Shown here: positions 1 through 7,761 of the stretch, piece by piece
Position numbering within the stretch: position 1 is the first letter of the stretch
How the letters are laid out: every line of letters begins with the position of its first letter
Source: Shewanella electrodiphila
GTDB taxonomy: Bacteria > Pseudomonadota > Gammaproteobacteria > Enterobacterales > Shewanellaceae
Assembly: GCF_023283985.1 (NCBI RefSeq)
Contig: NZ_JAKIKU010000011.1
Span: forward strand, 62,001 to 126,000
Direction: 5' to 3'
DNA length: 64,000 bases
Program-made: the position numbers and the translations under genes
The notes under the pieces: generated by a model
The model's input: only the letters and a program-made list of their open reading frames with translations
Database searches by the model: none
Told to the model about the DNA's origin: nothing

Positions 1-52
1 GGTTAAGGATAAAACTTAGGTTTTCGGTATATGTTTTAATCTAGTTTTTATT

Positions 53-1145
53 CTAAGTATTTCAAAACTTCGTTTGGAGTAGATCAAGATCGTGGGTTGT
101 CCACCTACACCCGACCAAAAGGGAGTGAACGGCAACTCCCTCTTGGAACACCCACCCGCTCCGGCGAAGTTTTAAAAAGCGAAAACTTCCAACGGAGGTT
201 TTCATAGCTTTTGACTTCGTTTGTAGCCTGCTTCGACAAGCCACAAAAATCACTAACGCTTCCAATGGGGCGTCCCTTCCCCTCGAAAGCTAGCCAGACA
301 TCCATGTCTGGACTCACGTGATTTTCTTGCTTACCTCAATTTAAATTGAATATTAAAAGCCTTCAAAGATTTTAATTCGTGCTTAACTAGGACAAACGAA
401 CCTGCGGATACAACAATTCCCCATTGAAATTGCTGAAATGCGTTGAAGAAAATGGCGTAAGCCTGACAGGACGTCAGGCTAGCTTTAGTTGGCCAAGGAT
501 GGCCTATCTAAAGCGTTAGCTATTTTCGAATAAGCATGAAGCTTACTCGCTTTGAAAGAGTAATTTCGTAGGGGCGGCAAGGGATATCGAAAAGGGAAAT
601 GCTGTTGTTTCCCTTTCGTCTGGTGTGGGCGAAGCGCCACGACCTTGATCCTAATCCAAATGAAGTTTGGAAATGTACTTTGGAAATGACGATCCATAAT
701 CAAGAATGCACTAACGCTTCCAATGGGGCGTCCCTTCCCCTCGAAAGCTAGCCAGACATCCGTGTCTGGACTCACGTGATTTTCTTGCTTACTTCAATTC
801 AATTGAAGCATTCAAGCCTTTTAAGATTTTAATTCGTGCTTAACTAGGGCAAACGAACCTGCGGATACAACAATTCCCCATTGAAATTGCTGAAATGCGT
901 TGAAGAAAATGGCGTAAGCCTGACAGGACGTCAGGCTAGCTTTAGTTGGCCAAGGATGGCCTATCTAAAGCGTTAGCTATTTTCGAATAAGCATGAAGTT
1001 TACTCGCTTTGAAAGAGTAATTTCGTTGGGGCGGCAAGGGATATCGAAAAGGGAAATGCAGTTGTTTCCCTTTCGTCTGGTGTGGGCGAAGCGCCACGAC
1101 CTTGACCCTAATTCAAACGAAGTTTGGAAATGTACTTTGGAAATG
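53..1145. repeat. Dispersed MITE-like intergenic repeat, copy A
   Basis: No convincing gene lies here. The left arm (53-160) and the right arms (about 590-690 and 1048-1145) are imperfect inverted repeats sharing GATCAAGRTCGTGG. Each arm carries a small hairpin: AGGGAGT/ACTCCCT on the left, and AAAGGGAAA/TTTCCCTTT (or a close variant) on the right. Between the arms are paired-hairpin units at 255-311 (minus orientation) and 455-520 (plus orientation). The same modules recur at 45533-46047. Short reading frames through the repeat appear to be by-products of the conserved modules. A non-autonomous element is my inference, as no transposase is present. Confidence 0.65.
251..708. repeat. 458-bp tandem repeat, unit 1
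   Basis: The unit starts at cactaacgct and ends at caagaatg. The next unit begins at 709 with the same sequence and runs at a constant offset of 458 bases. Only scattered substitutions separate the two units by eye. It lies inside repeat copy A and contains one minus-oriented and one plus-oriented hairpin-pair unit. Confidence 0.85.
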
Positions 1146-1179
1146 AATCTTGGGGTTGATGATCATAATCAAGAATGCG
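709..1179. repeat. 458-bp tandem repeat, unit 2
   Basis: This is the second tandem unit, nearly identical to 251-708. It has a short insertion near its end (about 1146-1165) and again reaches aatcaagaatg. The duplication gives repeat copy A a second right-hand inverted arm. Confidence 0.85.
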
Positions 1180-1387
1180 TTTTACAAATTTAAGAGCTAG
1201 CTCATTTTTGTCCCCGAATTATCATTTAGGCCGGAGTATAGTGACTTCTCTTTCTGCGTGAATATTGCAATTTATGCAATGATGACAGTTCTTTGTTTCA
1301 CTCAGACAGAGAAACTAGGAATGAGTTGTTTCTACGTTATAACTCATTGTTGATACACTGGTTTACTGTTAGTCTTGAGTGATTAAA
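1180..1387. other. Intergenic stretch with no recognised feature
   Basis: This lies between the dispersed repeat and the first attC-like structure. I see no plausible gene, RNA or clear terminator. Confidence 0.5.
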
Positions 1388-1477
1388 GTACTGGCTACCT
1401 GTTCTTATTAAGACCGTTCTTATTCGGAATTCAGCCTAATATACTGTTAAGTAGCCATGGAAAGTACGGCGTTTAAA
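1388..1477 (+). other. Possible degenerate attC-like site upstream of the first cassette-like gene
   Basis: GTACT (1388-1392) and GGCTAC (1393-1398) can pair with AGTAC (1463-1467) and GTAGCC (1451-1456), leaving a six-base bulge on the 3' arm. The 3' end reads AGTACGGCGTTTA, close to the AGTAAGGCGTGA end of the site at 1897-1996. The following ATG (1477) overlaps the R'-like GTTTAAA, a spacing typical of cassette genes. The 5' core (RYYYAAC) is not recognisable, so the call is tentative. Confidence 0.35.
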
Positions 1478-1902
1478 TGACCTACGAAGAATTTTATTAC
1501 AGCATTGATTGTAAATTTCCTTACCATCAAGAAAGTGAGTGGAAGCGAATTATTGGTCAATCAATTGAAATAGCTGAAGACGCGCCTTTTCTCGTGCTTC
1601 ATGAAATATGCAGAGTTCCTGCCTCAGAGAAGCTGGATAAATCGAAGCATATGGAAATGTATAAATATTGGAAGCAATCGTTTGTCAGCCCAGTACAGGA
1701 TATCGTTGAACCAGCTTCTCTTTCATACATTAACAAAATTGAAATATCAGACTCCGAAGCACTAGACATAATGGAAAAACTTTCAGCGTTTCCAAAATCC
1801 TATAATGCGCTTCAAGTTGTCTTGTTTTCATGTCCAGATGATGATGAATTGGTCGACGAAAAATATGAAAATATTGTAGCTCAGTGGAAATCGGCTACTT
1901 AA
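1477..1902 (+). CDS. Hypothetical cassette-like protein, 141 aa
   Basis: I do not recognise the family. The product is acidic and apparently soluble, rich in aromatic and charged residues, with no signal peptide or membrane segment. The ATG has no good Shine-Dalgarno sequence and follows an attC-like 3' end by only a few bases, as often seen in integron cassettes. The TAA stop overlaps ACTTAAC, the left core of the attC-like hairpin at 1897-1996. Its position between two attC-like structures, next to a GNAT gene, suggests acquired cassette DNA. Function is unknown. Confidence 0.65.
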   Translation: MTYEEFYYSIDCKFPYHQESEWKRIIGQSIEIAEDAPFLVLHEICRVPASEKLDKSKHMEMYKYWKQSFVSPVQDIVEPASLSYINKIEISDSEALDIMEKLSAFPKSYNALQVVLFSCPDDDELVDEKYENIVAQWKSAT

Positions 1903-1996
1903 CAAGTTACTCAAAAGGACGCAAAACGCTTGGCTTTTGCTCCTTCGTCGCTAATTTTAGCCAAGCATTTATGCGCCCATTAGTAAGGCGTGATAT
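1897..1996 (+). other. attC-like recombination site (integron cassette)
   Basis: The left core ACTTAAC (1897-1903) fits RYYYAAC. Nested arms follow: TTACT (1907-1911) with AGTAA (1982-1986), GGACGCA (1917-1923) with TGCGCCC (1972-1978; one mismatch), and GCTTGGCT (1928-1935) with AGCCAAGC (1959-1966). The loop is 23 nt. The right core GTGATAT departs from GTTRRRY at two positions, so the site may be worn or inactive. Size and bulged-hairpin layout match the attC class. No integrase is present in the window. Confidence 0.6.
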
Positions 1997-2011
1997 CTCT
2001 TGGAGTTTATA

Positions 2012-2515
2012 TTGACTGTAGTGGAAACAGAAAGGTTATCAATTCGTCAAATTACAGATGCAGATGCTGAGGAACTTTCGAAGGTCTTAGCTGACTCTGC
2101 AGTAATGAAATACTCTACAGTAGGGGTTCACTCCGAACAGCAGATTAAAGCGTATATTGTTAATTGCCAGCAACAATATGACCTAACTGGTTATGGACAC
2201 TGGGCTATTTATAACTCTGCTACTTCTGAATTTGTAGGTGTTTGTGGCCTCAATAAACATAAAATTGATTCTGGCGAAGTTGTACATATCAATTACCGTT
2301 TAGCTGCCAATCAACAGGGCAAAGGCTATGCTGTTGAGTCTACGCTTGGAGTATTAGGCCTCGCTAAGCACACTTTACAGCTAGAAGTCGTACACGCACT
2401 TATTGAGCCTGAGAATACTAGCTCTATTAAAGTAGTAAACCGAACAGGCTTTAAATTCATTGGTAGTTCGTTATTTCGTGGGTTTGAAATAGATGTCTAT
2501 CAAGTCATGCTATAA
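2012..2515 (+). CDS. GNAT family N-acetyltransferase (RimJ/RimL type)
   Basis: Probably transfers an acetyl group from acetyl-CoA to an amine of a protein or small molecule; the substrate is unknown. The N-terminus ETERLSIRQITDADA is the usual opening of RimJ/RimL-type GNATs. GYGHWAIY and FVGVCGL form the central strands, and YRLAANQQGKGYAVES is the acetyl-CoA binding loop (Q/R-x-x-G-x-G/A region). The C-terminal ENTSSIKVVNRTGF is also typical. I chose the TTG at 2012 because TGGAG (2001-2005) lies six bases upstream; a TTG at 2000 would place that motif inside the gene. GNATs are common in integron cassettes, which fits the attC-like site just upstream. Confidence 0.85.
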   Translation: MTVVETERLSIRQITDADAEELSKVLADSAVMKYSTVGVHSEQQIKAYIVNCQQQYDLTGYGHWAIYNSATSEFVGVCGLNKHKIDSGEVVHINYRLAANQQGKGYAVESTLGVLGLAKHTLQLEVVHALIEPENTSSIKVVNRTGFKFIGSSLFRGFEIDVYQVML

Positions 2516-2575
2516 AACGAGCTTCAGCAAAGGGCTATCACTTAAATCGAACTCCTCAACGGCTCGTATTAAAAA

Positions 2576-2599
2576 GCCTCAATACTTTCATATTGAGGC
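2576..2599. terminator. Bidirectional hairpin terminator
   Basis: A 9-bp stem GCCTCAATA/TATTGAGGC with a 6-nt loop, with A-rich sequence before and T-rich sequence after. It lies between the convergent GNAT and SCO1 genes and could serve both. Confidence 0.75.
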
Positions 2600-2630
2600 T
2601 TTGTTATATTTCCAATACCTATATAAAATC

Positions 2631-3251
2631 TTAAGCACTTTCAATAATCTGCTTTAGATCAGCAACCAGCTCTTTATTTAAAATCTGTGGAATTTTCCCT
2701 GGTTGTTGTTTGGGTTTAAACACCGCAAACTTTTCCCCTTTAGGTGATACTAAAACATAACTAGCGCTGTGGTCGACTTGATAGTCAGCGCCGTCTCCCA
2801 CCATGGCGTAGGCAAAGCCTAAGTCTCTGGTGAACGGGAATAACTGTGCATGTTCAGCGGTGACTGCTTTAAAGTCTTTATTAAAAAAGTTGATGTAATC
2901 TAAGCGCTTGGTTTGCGAATCTCTGTCAGGGTCAACCGAGACAAACACCACCTGAATATCGTCTGATACTGATTGCAGTTCAGTATAAGCAGCATTGAGC
3001 TTATTCAGTGTGGTTGGGCACACATCAGGGCATGAGGTAAACCCAACAAACACTAAACTCCATTTGCCTAGTAGTTGCTGATTAGTAAACTCATTGCCCA
3101 GTTGGTCATGCAAAGTAAATGGCGCTAATGCTCTTGGTTGGTCGAACATATAACTGCTGGCAAGTTCAAGCGGCTTAGGCTGCGAAAAATTAACCGCTAC
3201 CGCCACCCCTAAACCTAACATCATCACAGCCAGTGCGATTATCTTTTTCAC
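2631..3251 (-). CDS. SCO1/SenC copper chaperone for cytochrome oxidase
   Basis: Membrane-anchored, periplasm-facing thioredoxin-fold protein that delivers copper to the CuA centre of subunit II or keeps its cysteines reduced. An N-terminal hydrophobic anchor (about residues 4-21) is followed by FTSCPDVCPTTLNKL, giving the copper ligands C74 and C78. The later VDHSASYVL supplies the conserved histidine. The length of 206 aa is normal. The start is GTG, supported by a purine-rich GGAAGGA just upstream. It is the last gene of the minus-strand oxidase cluster, 34 bases after ctaB. Confidence 0.95.
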   Translation of the reverse strand: MKKIIALAVMMLGLGVAVAVNFSQPKPLELASSYMFDQPRALAPFTLHDQLGNEFTNQQLLGKWSLVFVGFTSCPDVCPTTLNKLNAAYTELQSVSDDIQVVFVSVDPDRDSQTKRLDYINFFNKDFKAVTAEHAQLFPFTRDLGFAYAMVGDGADYQVDHSASYVLVSPKGEKFAVFKPKQQPGKIPQILNKELVADLKQIIESA

Positions 3252-3285
3252 ATTCCTTCCCCTCTACTGGTCACTGATACTGTCA

Positions 3286-4197
3286 TTAATTGACCCAAAG
3301 GTAATGGTCGACAAGTAACACCAAAAACAGAATCATTAAGTGGTAGATAGAGAACTTAAATACATCCATCGCCAACCCTGGTTTGTCATGATATTTAAGT
3401 TGCCATGCTTTGCAGATAAAGCCACAACTTAAAATGGTGGAACCCACTAAATAAACTGGGCCACACATACCAACAAGCACAGGCAATAAACAGGCTATTG
3501 CTAGCAATAATGTGTATAGCAAAATACAGGTTTTAGTGAACTCTACTCCGTGGGTTACAGGTAGCATTGGCACATCGACTTTGGCGTATTCTTTTTTACG
3601 ATGAATCGCTAAAGCCCAAAAATGTGGTGGTGTCCAAGTGAAAATGATGATCACTAATAACAGTGCATTACCATGCAGTTCATTGGTCACAGCTGTCCAG
3701 CCTAATAGTGGTGGCATGGCACCAGCTAACCCACCAATGACAATATTCTGCGGTGTCGCGCGTTTTAAATAGGCGGTATACACCACTGCATAGCCAATTA
3801 AACTAGCAAAAGTCAGCCATGCAGTTAATGGATTCACTAAAGCGTATAAAATGATAAAGCCACCGAGTCCGATAGACGTTGCAAAGGTCATTGCTTTAAT
3901 TGCAGACACTTTACCTTTTGGTAAAGGACGGTTGTAGGTACGTGCCATTAAACCATCGATACGGCGATCAATAAGATGATTATAAGCTGCTGCTGCGCCT
4001 GCCATCATGGCTATGCCAATCATGCCAAAAATAAGTGGTTGCAGCGGTACAGCGCCAGGCAGTGCTAAGCACATACCGACCAATACCGTCAGTAGCATCA
4101 GCGCGACGACTTTAGGTTTGGTCATTTCGAAATAAGCACGCCATTGCAGAGTGTCATTTTTGGTTGCGCTTGCGGGTAAAGATAGTGATTTAGCCAT
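3286..4197 (-). CDS. ctaB: Protoheme IX farnesyltransferase (haem O synthase)
   Basis: Polytopic UbiA-family enzyme that attaches a farnesyl group to haem b to give haem O, the precursor of haem A. The first Asp-rich motif appears in YNHLIDRRIDGLMART, and the second conserved region around YLKRATPQNIVIGGLAGA is present. Length is 303 aa with multiple membrane segments, as expected (also called cyoE). AGGA lies a few bases upstream of the ATG. It follows ctaA by 15 bases, so the haem O and haem A steps are encoded in one operon with the oxidase that uses the product. Confidence 0.96.
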   Translation of the reverse strand: MAKSLSLPASATKNDTLQWRAYFEMTKPKVVALMLLTVLVGMCLALPGAVPLQPLIFGMIGIAMMAGAAAAYNHLIDRRIDGLMARTYNRPLPKGKVSAIKAMTFATSIGLGGFIILYALVNPLTAWLTFASLIGYAVVYTAYLKRATPQNIVIGGLAGAMPPLLGWTAVTNELHGNALLLVIIIFTWTPPHFWALAIHRKKEYAKVDVPMLPVTHGVEFTKTCILLYTLLLAIACLLPVLVGMCGPVYLVGSTILSCGFICKAWQLKYHDKPGLAMDVFKFSIYHLMILFLVLLVDHYLWVN

Positions 4198-4212
4198 AAT
4201 AGAATCCTTGCT

Positions 4213-5193
4213 TTATGCTTTACGCCACAGCGCATAGTTAATGAAAATAACGGTTAACAGCAGTAATGCTGCGCCGCCGTTGTGTGAGACTGCAATGCCT
4301 AAAGGCAAGTGCATTACAATATTGCTGATGCCTAAGCCTACTTGTAATACGACAAGGGCAATTAATATCCACGCACTTTGACGTATGGTTGACGATTGTG
4401 CTTTGAGTAATTTAACGCCTAGCCAGCATAAGCTGATGGCAGTGATAACACCCCAAATGCGATGAGTGACGTGAATCGTCATTCGAGCAGGGTATTCAAG
4501 TACGCCATATTCAAAGCTAGGGTGATCGCCCTGAAATGGCGAGAAGGCTTTAGCAAATTGCAGGTTTTCTAACCAGTCACCTTCACAAATAGGCAATGTG
4601 GTACAAGCTAATGCGGCGTAGTTGGATGATGTCCAGCCGCCTAAAATAATTTGTATCACTAACACGACTAAACTCACCATTGCTAATGGCCCGAGTTTTC
4701 GCGCGTAAGAATCGCCGCCGGGGATCCTTAAGGGTTTGGTTCTTAGGTAGAGCAATAGTAGTAAGGCAAATAAACTAAAGCCGCCGATCAAATGCCCCAT
4801 TACCACAATGGGCATTAACTTCATCGTGACGGTCCACATACCTAATGCCGCTTGAAATAAGATCAGTGCGGAAATGAAGATCGGCAGTTTTTTCGGTGCA
4901 TCGGCTCTTTTTAAGCAAACAATTAAAATAGTTAACACCATTAAGCCTAATGCGCCGGCAATATAACGGTGGATCATTTCTAGCCAAGCTTTTTCAGGCT
5001 CGACGGTAAGATCTGGAAAATTGGTTTCTACTTTAGCCAAGTCGGCTGCATCACTGGGTACACCAATATGACCATAACAACCTGGCCAATCAGGACAACC
5101 TAAGCCCGCATCTGATAAGCGGGTATAAGCGCCCATTAAAATAACAGCGAAGGTAAATACCAAGGTGAATTTGAGGAGGTTTTTTATATCCAT
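4213..5193 (-). CDS. ctaA: Haem A synthase
   Basis: Integral membrane monooxygenase (COX15/CtaA family) that converts haem O to haem A for cytochrome oxidase. About eight transmembrane segments are arranged as two halves. Conserved histidines are visible in EMIHRYIAGALGL, VMGHLIGG, HVTHRIWG and VSHNGGAA. The motif GLGCPDWPGCYG after the first membrane segment is typical, and a Cys pair in CTTLPICEGDW marks the second half. Length is 326 aa. The ATG overlaps the stop of the upstream gene (TAATG), with a GAGGG element as ribosome-binding site. Confidence 0.96.
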   Translation of the reverse strand: MDIKNLLKFTLVFTFAVILMGAYTRLSDAGLGCPDWPGCYGHIGVPSDAADLAKVETNFPDLTVEPEKAWLEMIHRYIAGALGLMVLTILIVCLKRADAPKKLPIFISALILFQAALGMWTVTMKLMPIVVMGHLIGGFSLFALLLLLYLRTKPLRIPGGDSYARKLGPLAMVSLVVLVIQIILGGWTSSNYAALACTTLPICEGDWLENLQFAKAFSPFQGDHPSFEYGVLEYPARMTIHVTHRIWGVITAISLCWLGVKLLKAQSSTIRQSAWILIALVVLQVGLGISNIVMHLPLGIAVSHNGGAALLLLTVIFINYALWRKA

Positions 5194-5747
5194 TAACCGA
5201 CCCTCGACAACTTCAATAACTTACGTAGGTCGGCAATCATTGACTTGCCTTGAGCCATATTTTCTTGCTCACCGATGATGCCAGGATATTCCATCACTAG
5301 GCTGCCGAGCGGGTCGACAATAATCATTTGCTGTTCAGTCATCATTGCGATGATGGCTTGGCTAGCATTGGCTGTTTCAAATGGCACTTTGAGCTTTTCA
5401 AGGATTGCCGTGTCACTATCAGGTTGCAGCATGATAATCGGACTCACGCGATCTTGATGCTTACCCAGAGCCACATGACTTTGATGCAGTACGTATAAAC
5501 GTTGCTGACATTGCTCTAGGCAGTCTTTAGGCAATAGATATAACAGCTGCCAAGATTGCGGATGCGGATTTTCCATTGATAAGCTTTGATAGCTCACCTC
5601 TGGCGGAATGAGTTGGCCTTTATTGGTTGCAGCGCCATTGTATAAGTCCATGCTTAATACCAGCTTTGCGATGGCCACTGGTAAGATAAATACCAGTACT
5701 AGGGCAAACAATGCCTTGTTGTTTTTAGGTTTTACTGGGGAGTTCAT
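5193..5747 (-). CDS. Membrane-anchored SCO-like protein of the oxidase cluster
   Basis: A 184-aa protein with one N-terminal membrane anchor (about residues 12-32) and a periplasmic domain. In Shewanella-type cox clusters this gene sits between SURF1 and ctaA. The segment KDCLEQCQQRLYVLHQ resembles the copper-binding CPDVCPTTLNKL region of SCO1, and IIVDPLGSLVMEYPG resembles the later thioredoxin-fold strand, so I infer a diverged SCO/thioredoxin-like fold. The conserved SCO histidine is not obvious. Its stop overlaps the ctaA start. A role in oxidase assembly is inferred from context; I know of no direct experimental assignment. Confidence 0.75.
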   Translation of the reverse strand: MNSPVKPKNNKALFALVLVFILPVAIAKLVLSMDLYNGAATNKGQLIPPEVSYQSLSMENPHPQSWQLLYLLPKDCLEQCQQRLYVLHQSHVALGKHQDRVSPIIMLQPDSDTAILEKLKVPFETANASQAIIAMMTEQQMIIVDPLGSLVMEYPGIIGEQENMAQGKSMIADLRKLLKLSRVG

Positions 5748-5787
5748 ACTTGCTCCTCTTGTTACGGCTTAATTTATTAGTTTGGTT

Positions 5788-6663
5788 TTATTCGTTTTCA
5801 CTTGTCTTGCTAGTTGTCTTGGTATTAGTGGCATGAGTTGAGTTTTTAGGTGTCGCTTTTATTAAGTGTTTCCATCCTATCCATAGCATCAGTGACAAAA
5901 ATACTGCCGCCATGGTGAACCATTGCAGTGCGTAGCCTTGGTGTTTTTGGGCTGATAATGGAATGGGTGTCCAAGGGTTAGGTAATGCAATGTTAGGGAT
6001 TGAATCTGGCTGCAGTACTACTGGTGCCAGTGGGTGGCCTATTTTCTCAGCTAAGGCCGCTAAATTGAGGTTTTGAAAACGCATCACTTTGCCGTCTTCT
6101 GCATGGAGCTGGTGGCTTAAAGGGTTAATTTGTTTTTGATAAACACGACCCGTTAGGCTAATGGCTGACAGTGGTACAGGGGTTATGTCAGGTAAAATTC
6201 GACGATCGATATTGGCAGCAACAAAGCCTAATTCAACCATAAGCCAAGGTAGGTCTTTTTTTACTGCTTCAGCATTATCAATTGTAATAGCACCTGTATT
6301 AGTACCTGTAACAACATTTGTATTAGCACCTGCATGATCAACTTGAAAGACTTGGTAGGCTAAGTAACCGACTCGCCCTTCAAACACTTGGTTATCGAGT
6401 AGCAATATTTGCTGATTTACCGGAGTCGCATTGACGCTTAAACGGTAACCACTGAGTCTTTCATCAGCGCCAAAAGCAAGCAGTTGATCAAAACTTAATT
6501 CACTCGCAGCTTGTCTAGCTGACAAGGTGGCTTGCCACGCCGTTTTTTGCTCAGCTCTATCAAGTTGCCAAACGCCTAACTTGACCAAAATACAAAACAC
6601 ACTCACAGTAACAAGCAGCAATAACCCAGTAGATAATCGCCAGACTCGCAAAGGAGAGCCCAT
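5788..6663 (-). CDS. SURF1 family cytochrome oxidase assembly protein
   Basis: Inner-membrane assembly factor linked to haem A delivery or insertion into subunit I. It has two membrane segments, one near the N-terminus (WRLSTGLLLLVTVSVFCILV) and one near the C-terminus (GYALQWFTMAAVFLSLMLWI), flanking a large periplasmic loop. LGVWQLDRAEQK and GYALQWF are family hallmarks. I place the start at the ATG whose last base is 6661, because TAAGG lies just upstream on this strand; a longer version from 6714 has no ribosome-binding site. That start codon overlaps the divergent DUF2909 start by two bases (CATG). Confidence 0.88.
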   Translation of the reverse strand: MGSPLRVWRLSTGLLLLVTVSVFCILVKLGVWQLDRAEQKTAWQATLSARQAASELSFDQLLAFGADERLSGYRLSVNATPVNQQILLLDNQVFEGRVGYLAYQVFQVDHAGANTNVVTGTNTGAITIDNAEAVKKDLPWLMVELGFVAANIDRRILPDITPVPLSAISLTGRVYQKQINPLSHQLHAEDGKVMRFQNLNLAALAEKIGHPLAPVVLQPDSIPNIALPNPWTPIPLSAQKHQGYALQWFTMAAVFLSLMLWIGWKHLIKATPKNSTHATNTKTTSKTSENE

Positions 6664-6880
6664 GGATACCTTAGTTATTTTCAAGCTTGTATTAGTACTG
6701 CTGCTTGTATTCATATTATTTAATCTAGCTAGAGCCTTGTTTATTATGGTTAAAGCTGAAAATAAACAACCAATGAGTCAATTTTTAGGACGTCGAGTTA
6801 TCTTTTCTGCTTTGGTGATGGTGCTGTTATTACTGGCCTTAGGATTAGGTTGGGTAACCCCTAATCCAAGGCCTTATTAG
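6662..6880 (+). CDS. DUF2909 twin-transmembrane protein
   Basis: A 72-aa membrane protein with two hydrophobic helices (about residues 4-27 and 43-64), the layout of the DUF2909 family found beside cox genes. It is the only plus-strand gene inside the oxidase cluster. AAAGGAG lies five bases before the ATG, which fixes the start. A longer in-frame extension from 6527 would only read through SURF1. It ends six bases from the convergent coxC. Its promoter must lie inside the SURF1 coding region. The family has no defined function that I know of. Confidence 0.85.
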   Translation: MDTLVIFKLVLVLLLVFILFNLARALFIMVKAENKQPMSQFLGRRVIFSALVMVLLLLALGLGWVTPNPRPY

Positions 6881-6885
6881 TTTGT

Positions 6886-7761
6886 TTAAATGACGTAGAC
6901 AAAAATAAACAAACAGAGCCAAACCACATCGACAAAATGCCAATACCAACTGCCTGATTGGAAGGCAAAATGGCTTTCTGGAGTGAAGTGGCCTTTGAGA
7001 ATCCTAAAGAACAAGATAATCAGAAAAACCGTACCCAGTGTGACGTGCATGCCATGGAAACCCGTGAGCAAAAAGAAGGTATTACCGTAGATGCCCGATG
7101 AAAGCGTGAGCCCCATTTCTTGGTATGCGTGAACATATTCTGCAACCTGCAAAAATAAGAACCCGATACCCAATAAAATGGTTAAGCCTAACCAGACTTT
7201 TAATGCACTACGTTTAGACTTTTCCAGTGACACGTGAGCAAAGTGCAAGGTGACTGAAGAAGCTAAAAGGATGAGGGTGTTATAAAGCGGTAACCCAGTC
7301 CAAGGCATGGCTTCAGTGGTGGTGCCATCAGGGGTTTTGATCAATGGCCACATGGCTTCAAATGTTGGCCATAACACTTCATGGGTCATGGCATTATTCG
7401 AGCTACCACCTAACCATGGAATAGCCACCATTCTGGCGTAGAATAAGGCGCCAAAAAATGCCCCGAAGAACATAATTTCAGAGAAAATAAACCAGCTCAT
7501 TCCTTGGCGAAATGAACGGTCCATTTGTGCTGAATATAAGCCTGACATTGATTCATCAATGACATTTTTAAACCAGCCAAATAGCATAAAGATAATGACT
7601 GCAATACCAGCCACTAGGATATAACCACCTGAAGTATCTTCAGTGGCTAGCTGTTGCACGTAGGAACCTGCACCAAAAGCAATCAGGAATAACCCGATAG
7701 CGCCGGTAATGGGCCAAACGCTTTGCGCTGGCACATAGTAGTTTTCATGTTTAGTTGTCAT
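6886..7761 (-). CDS. coxC: Cytochrome c oxidase subunit III
   Basis: Seven-helix core subunit of the haem-copper oxidase, in the inner membrane. The N-terminal YYVPAQSVWPITGAIGLF and FGWFKNVIDES are typical of proteobacterial subunit III. RQGMSWFIFSEIMFFGAFF carries the conserved glutamate, and FHGMHVTLGTVFLIILF and WYWHFVDVVWLCLFIFVYV form the C-terminal helices. Length is 291 aa. The start ATG overlaps the end of the Cox11 gene by four bases, implying coupled translation within the operon. Confidence 0.97.
   Translation of the reverse strand: MTTKHENYYVPAQSVWPITGAIGLFLIAFGAGSYVQQLATEDTSGGYILVAGIAVIIFMLFGWFKNVIDESMSGLYSAQMDRSFRQGMSWFIFSEIMFFGAFFGALFYARMVAIPWLGGSSNNAMTHEVLWPTFEAMWPLIKTPDGTTTEAMPWTGLPLYNTLILLASSVTLHFAHVSLEKSKRSALKVWLGLTILLGIGFLFLQVAEYVHAYQEMGLTLSSGIYGNTFFLLTGFHGMHVTLGTVFLIILFFRILKGHFTPESHFAFQSGSWYWHFVDVVWLCLFIFVYVI

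Noticed and set aside
105..775. Short proteins beginning MSPDxDVWLAFEGKGRPIGSV on the minus strand (105-317 and 485-775)
   Set aside because: They come from the conserved hairpin modules of the dispersed repeat, recur wherever that module occurs, and have no ribosome-binding sites. Likely artefacts of repeat sequence.
993..1193. Plus-strand 66-codon frame in the repeat
   Set aside because: It spans the right arm of the repeat, and the matching first tandem unit does not support an independent gene.
2518..2572. A third attC-like site after the GNAT gene (ACGAGC/GCTCGT arms)
   Set aside because: Only a six-base stem is present, with no RYYYAAC or GTTRRRY core. It may be chance or part of the transcript end.
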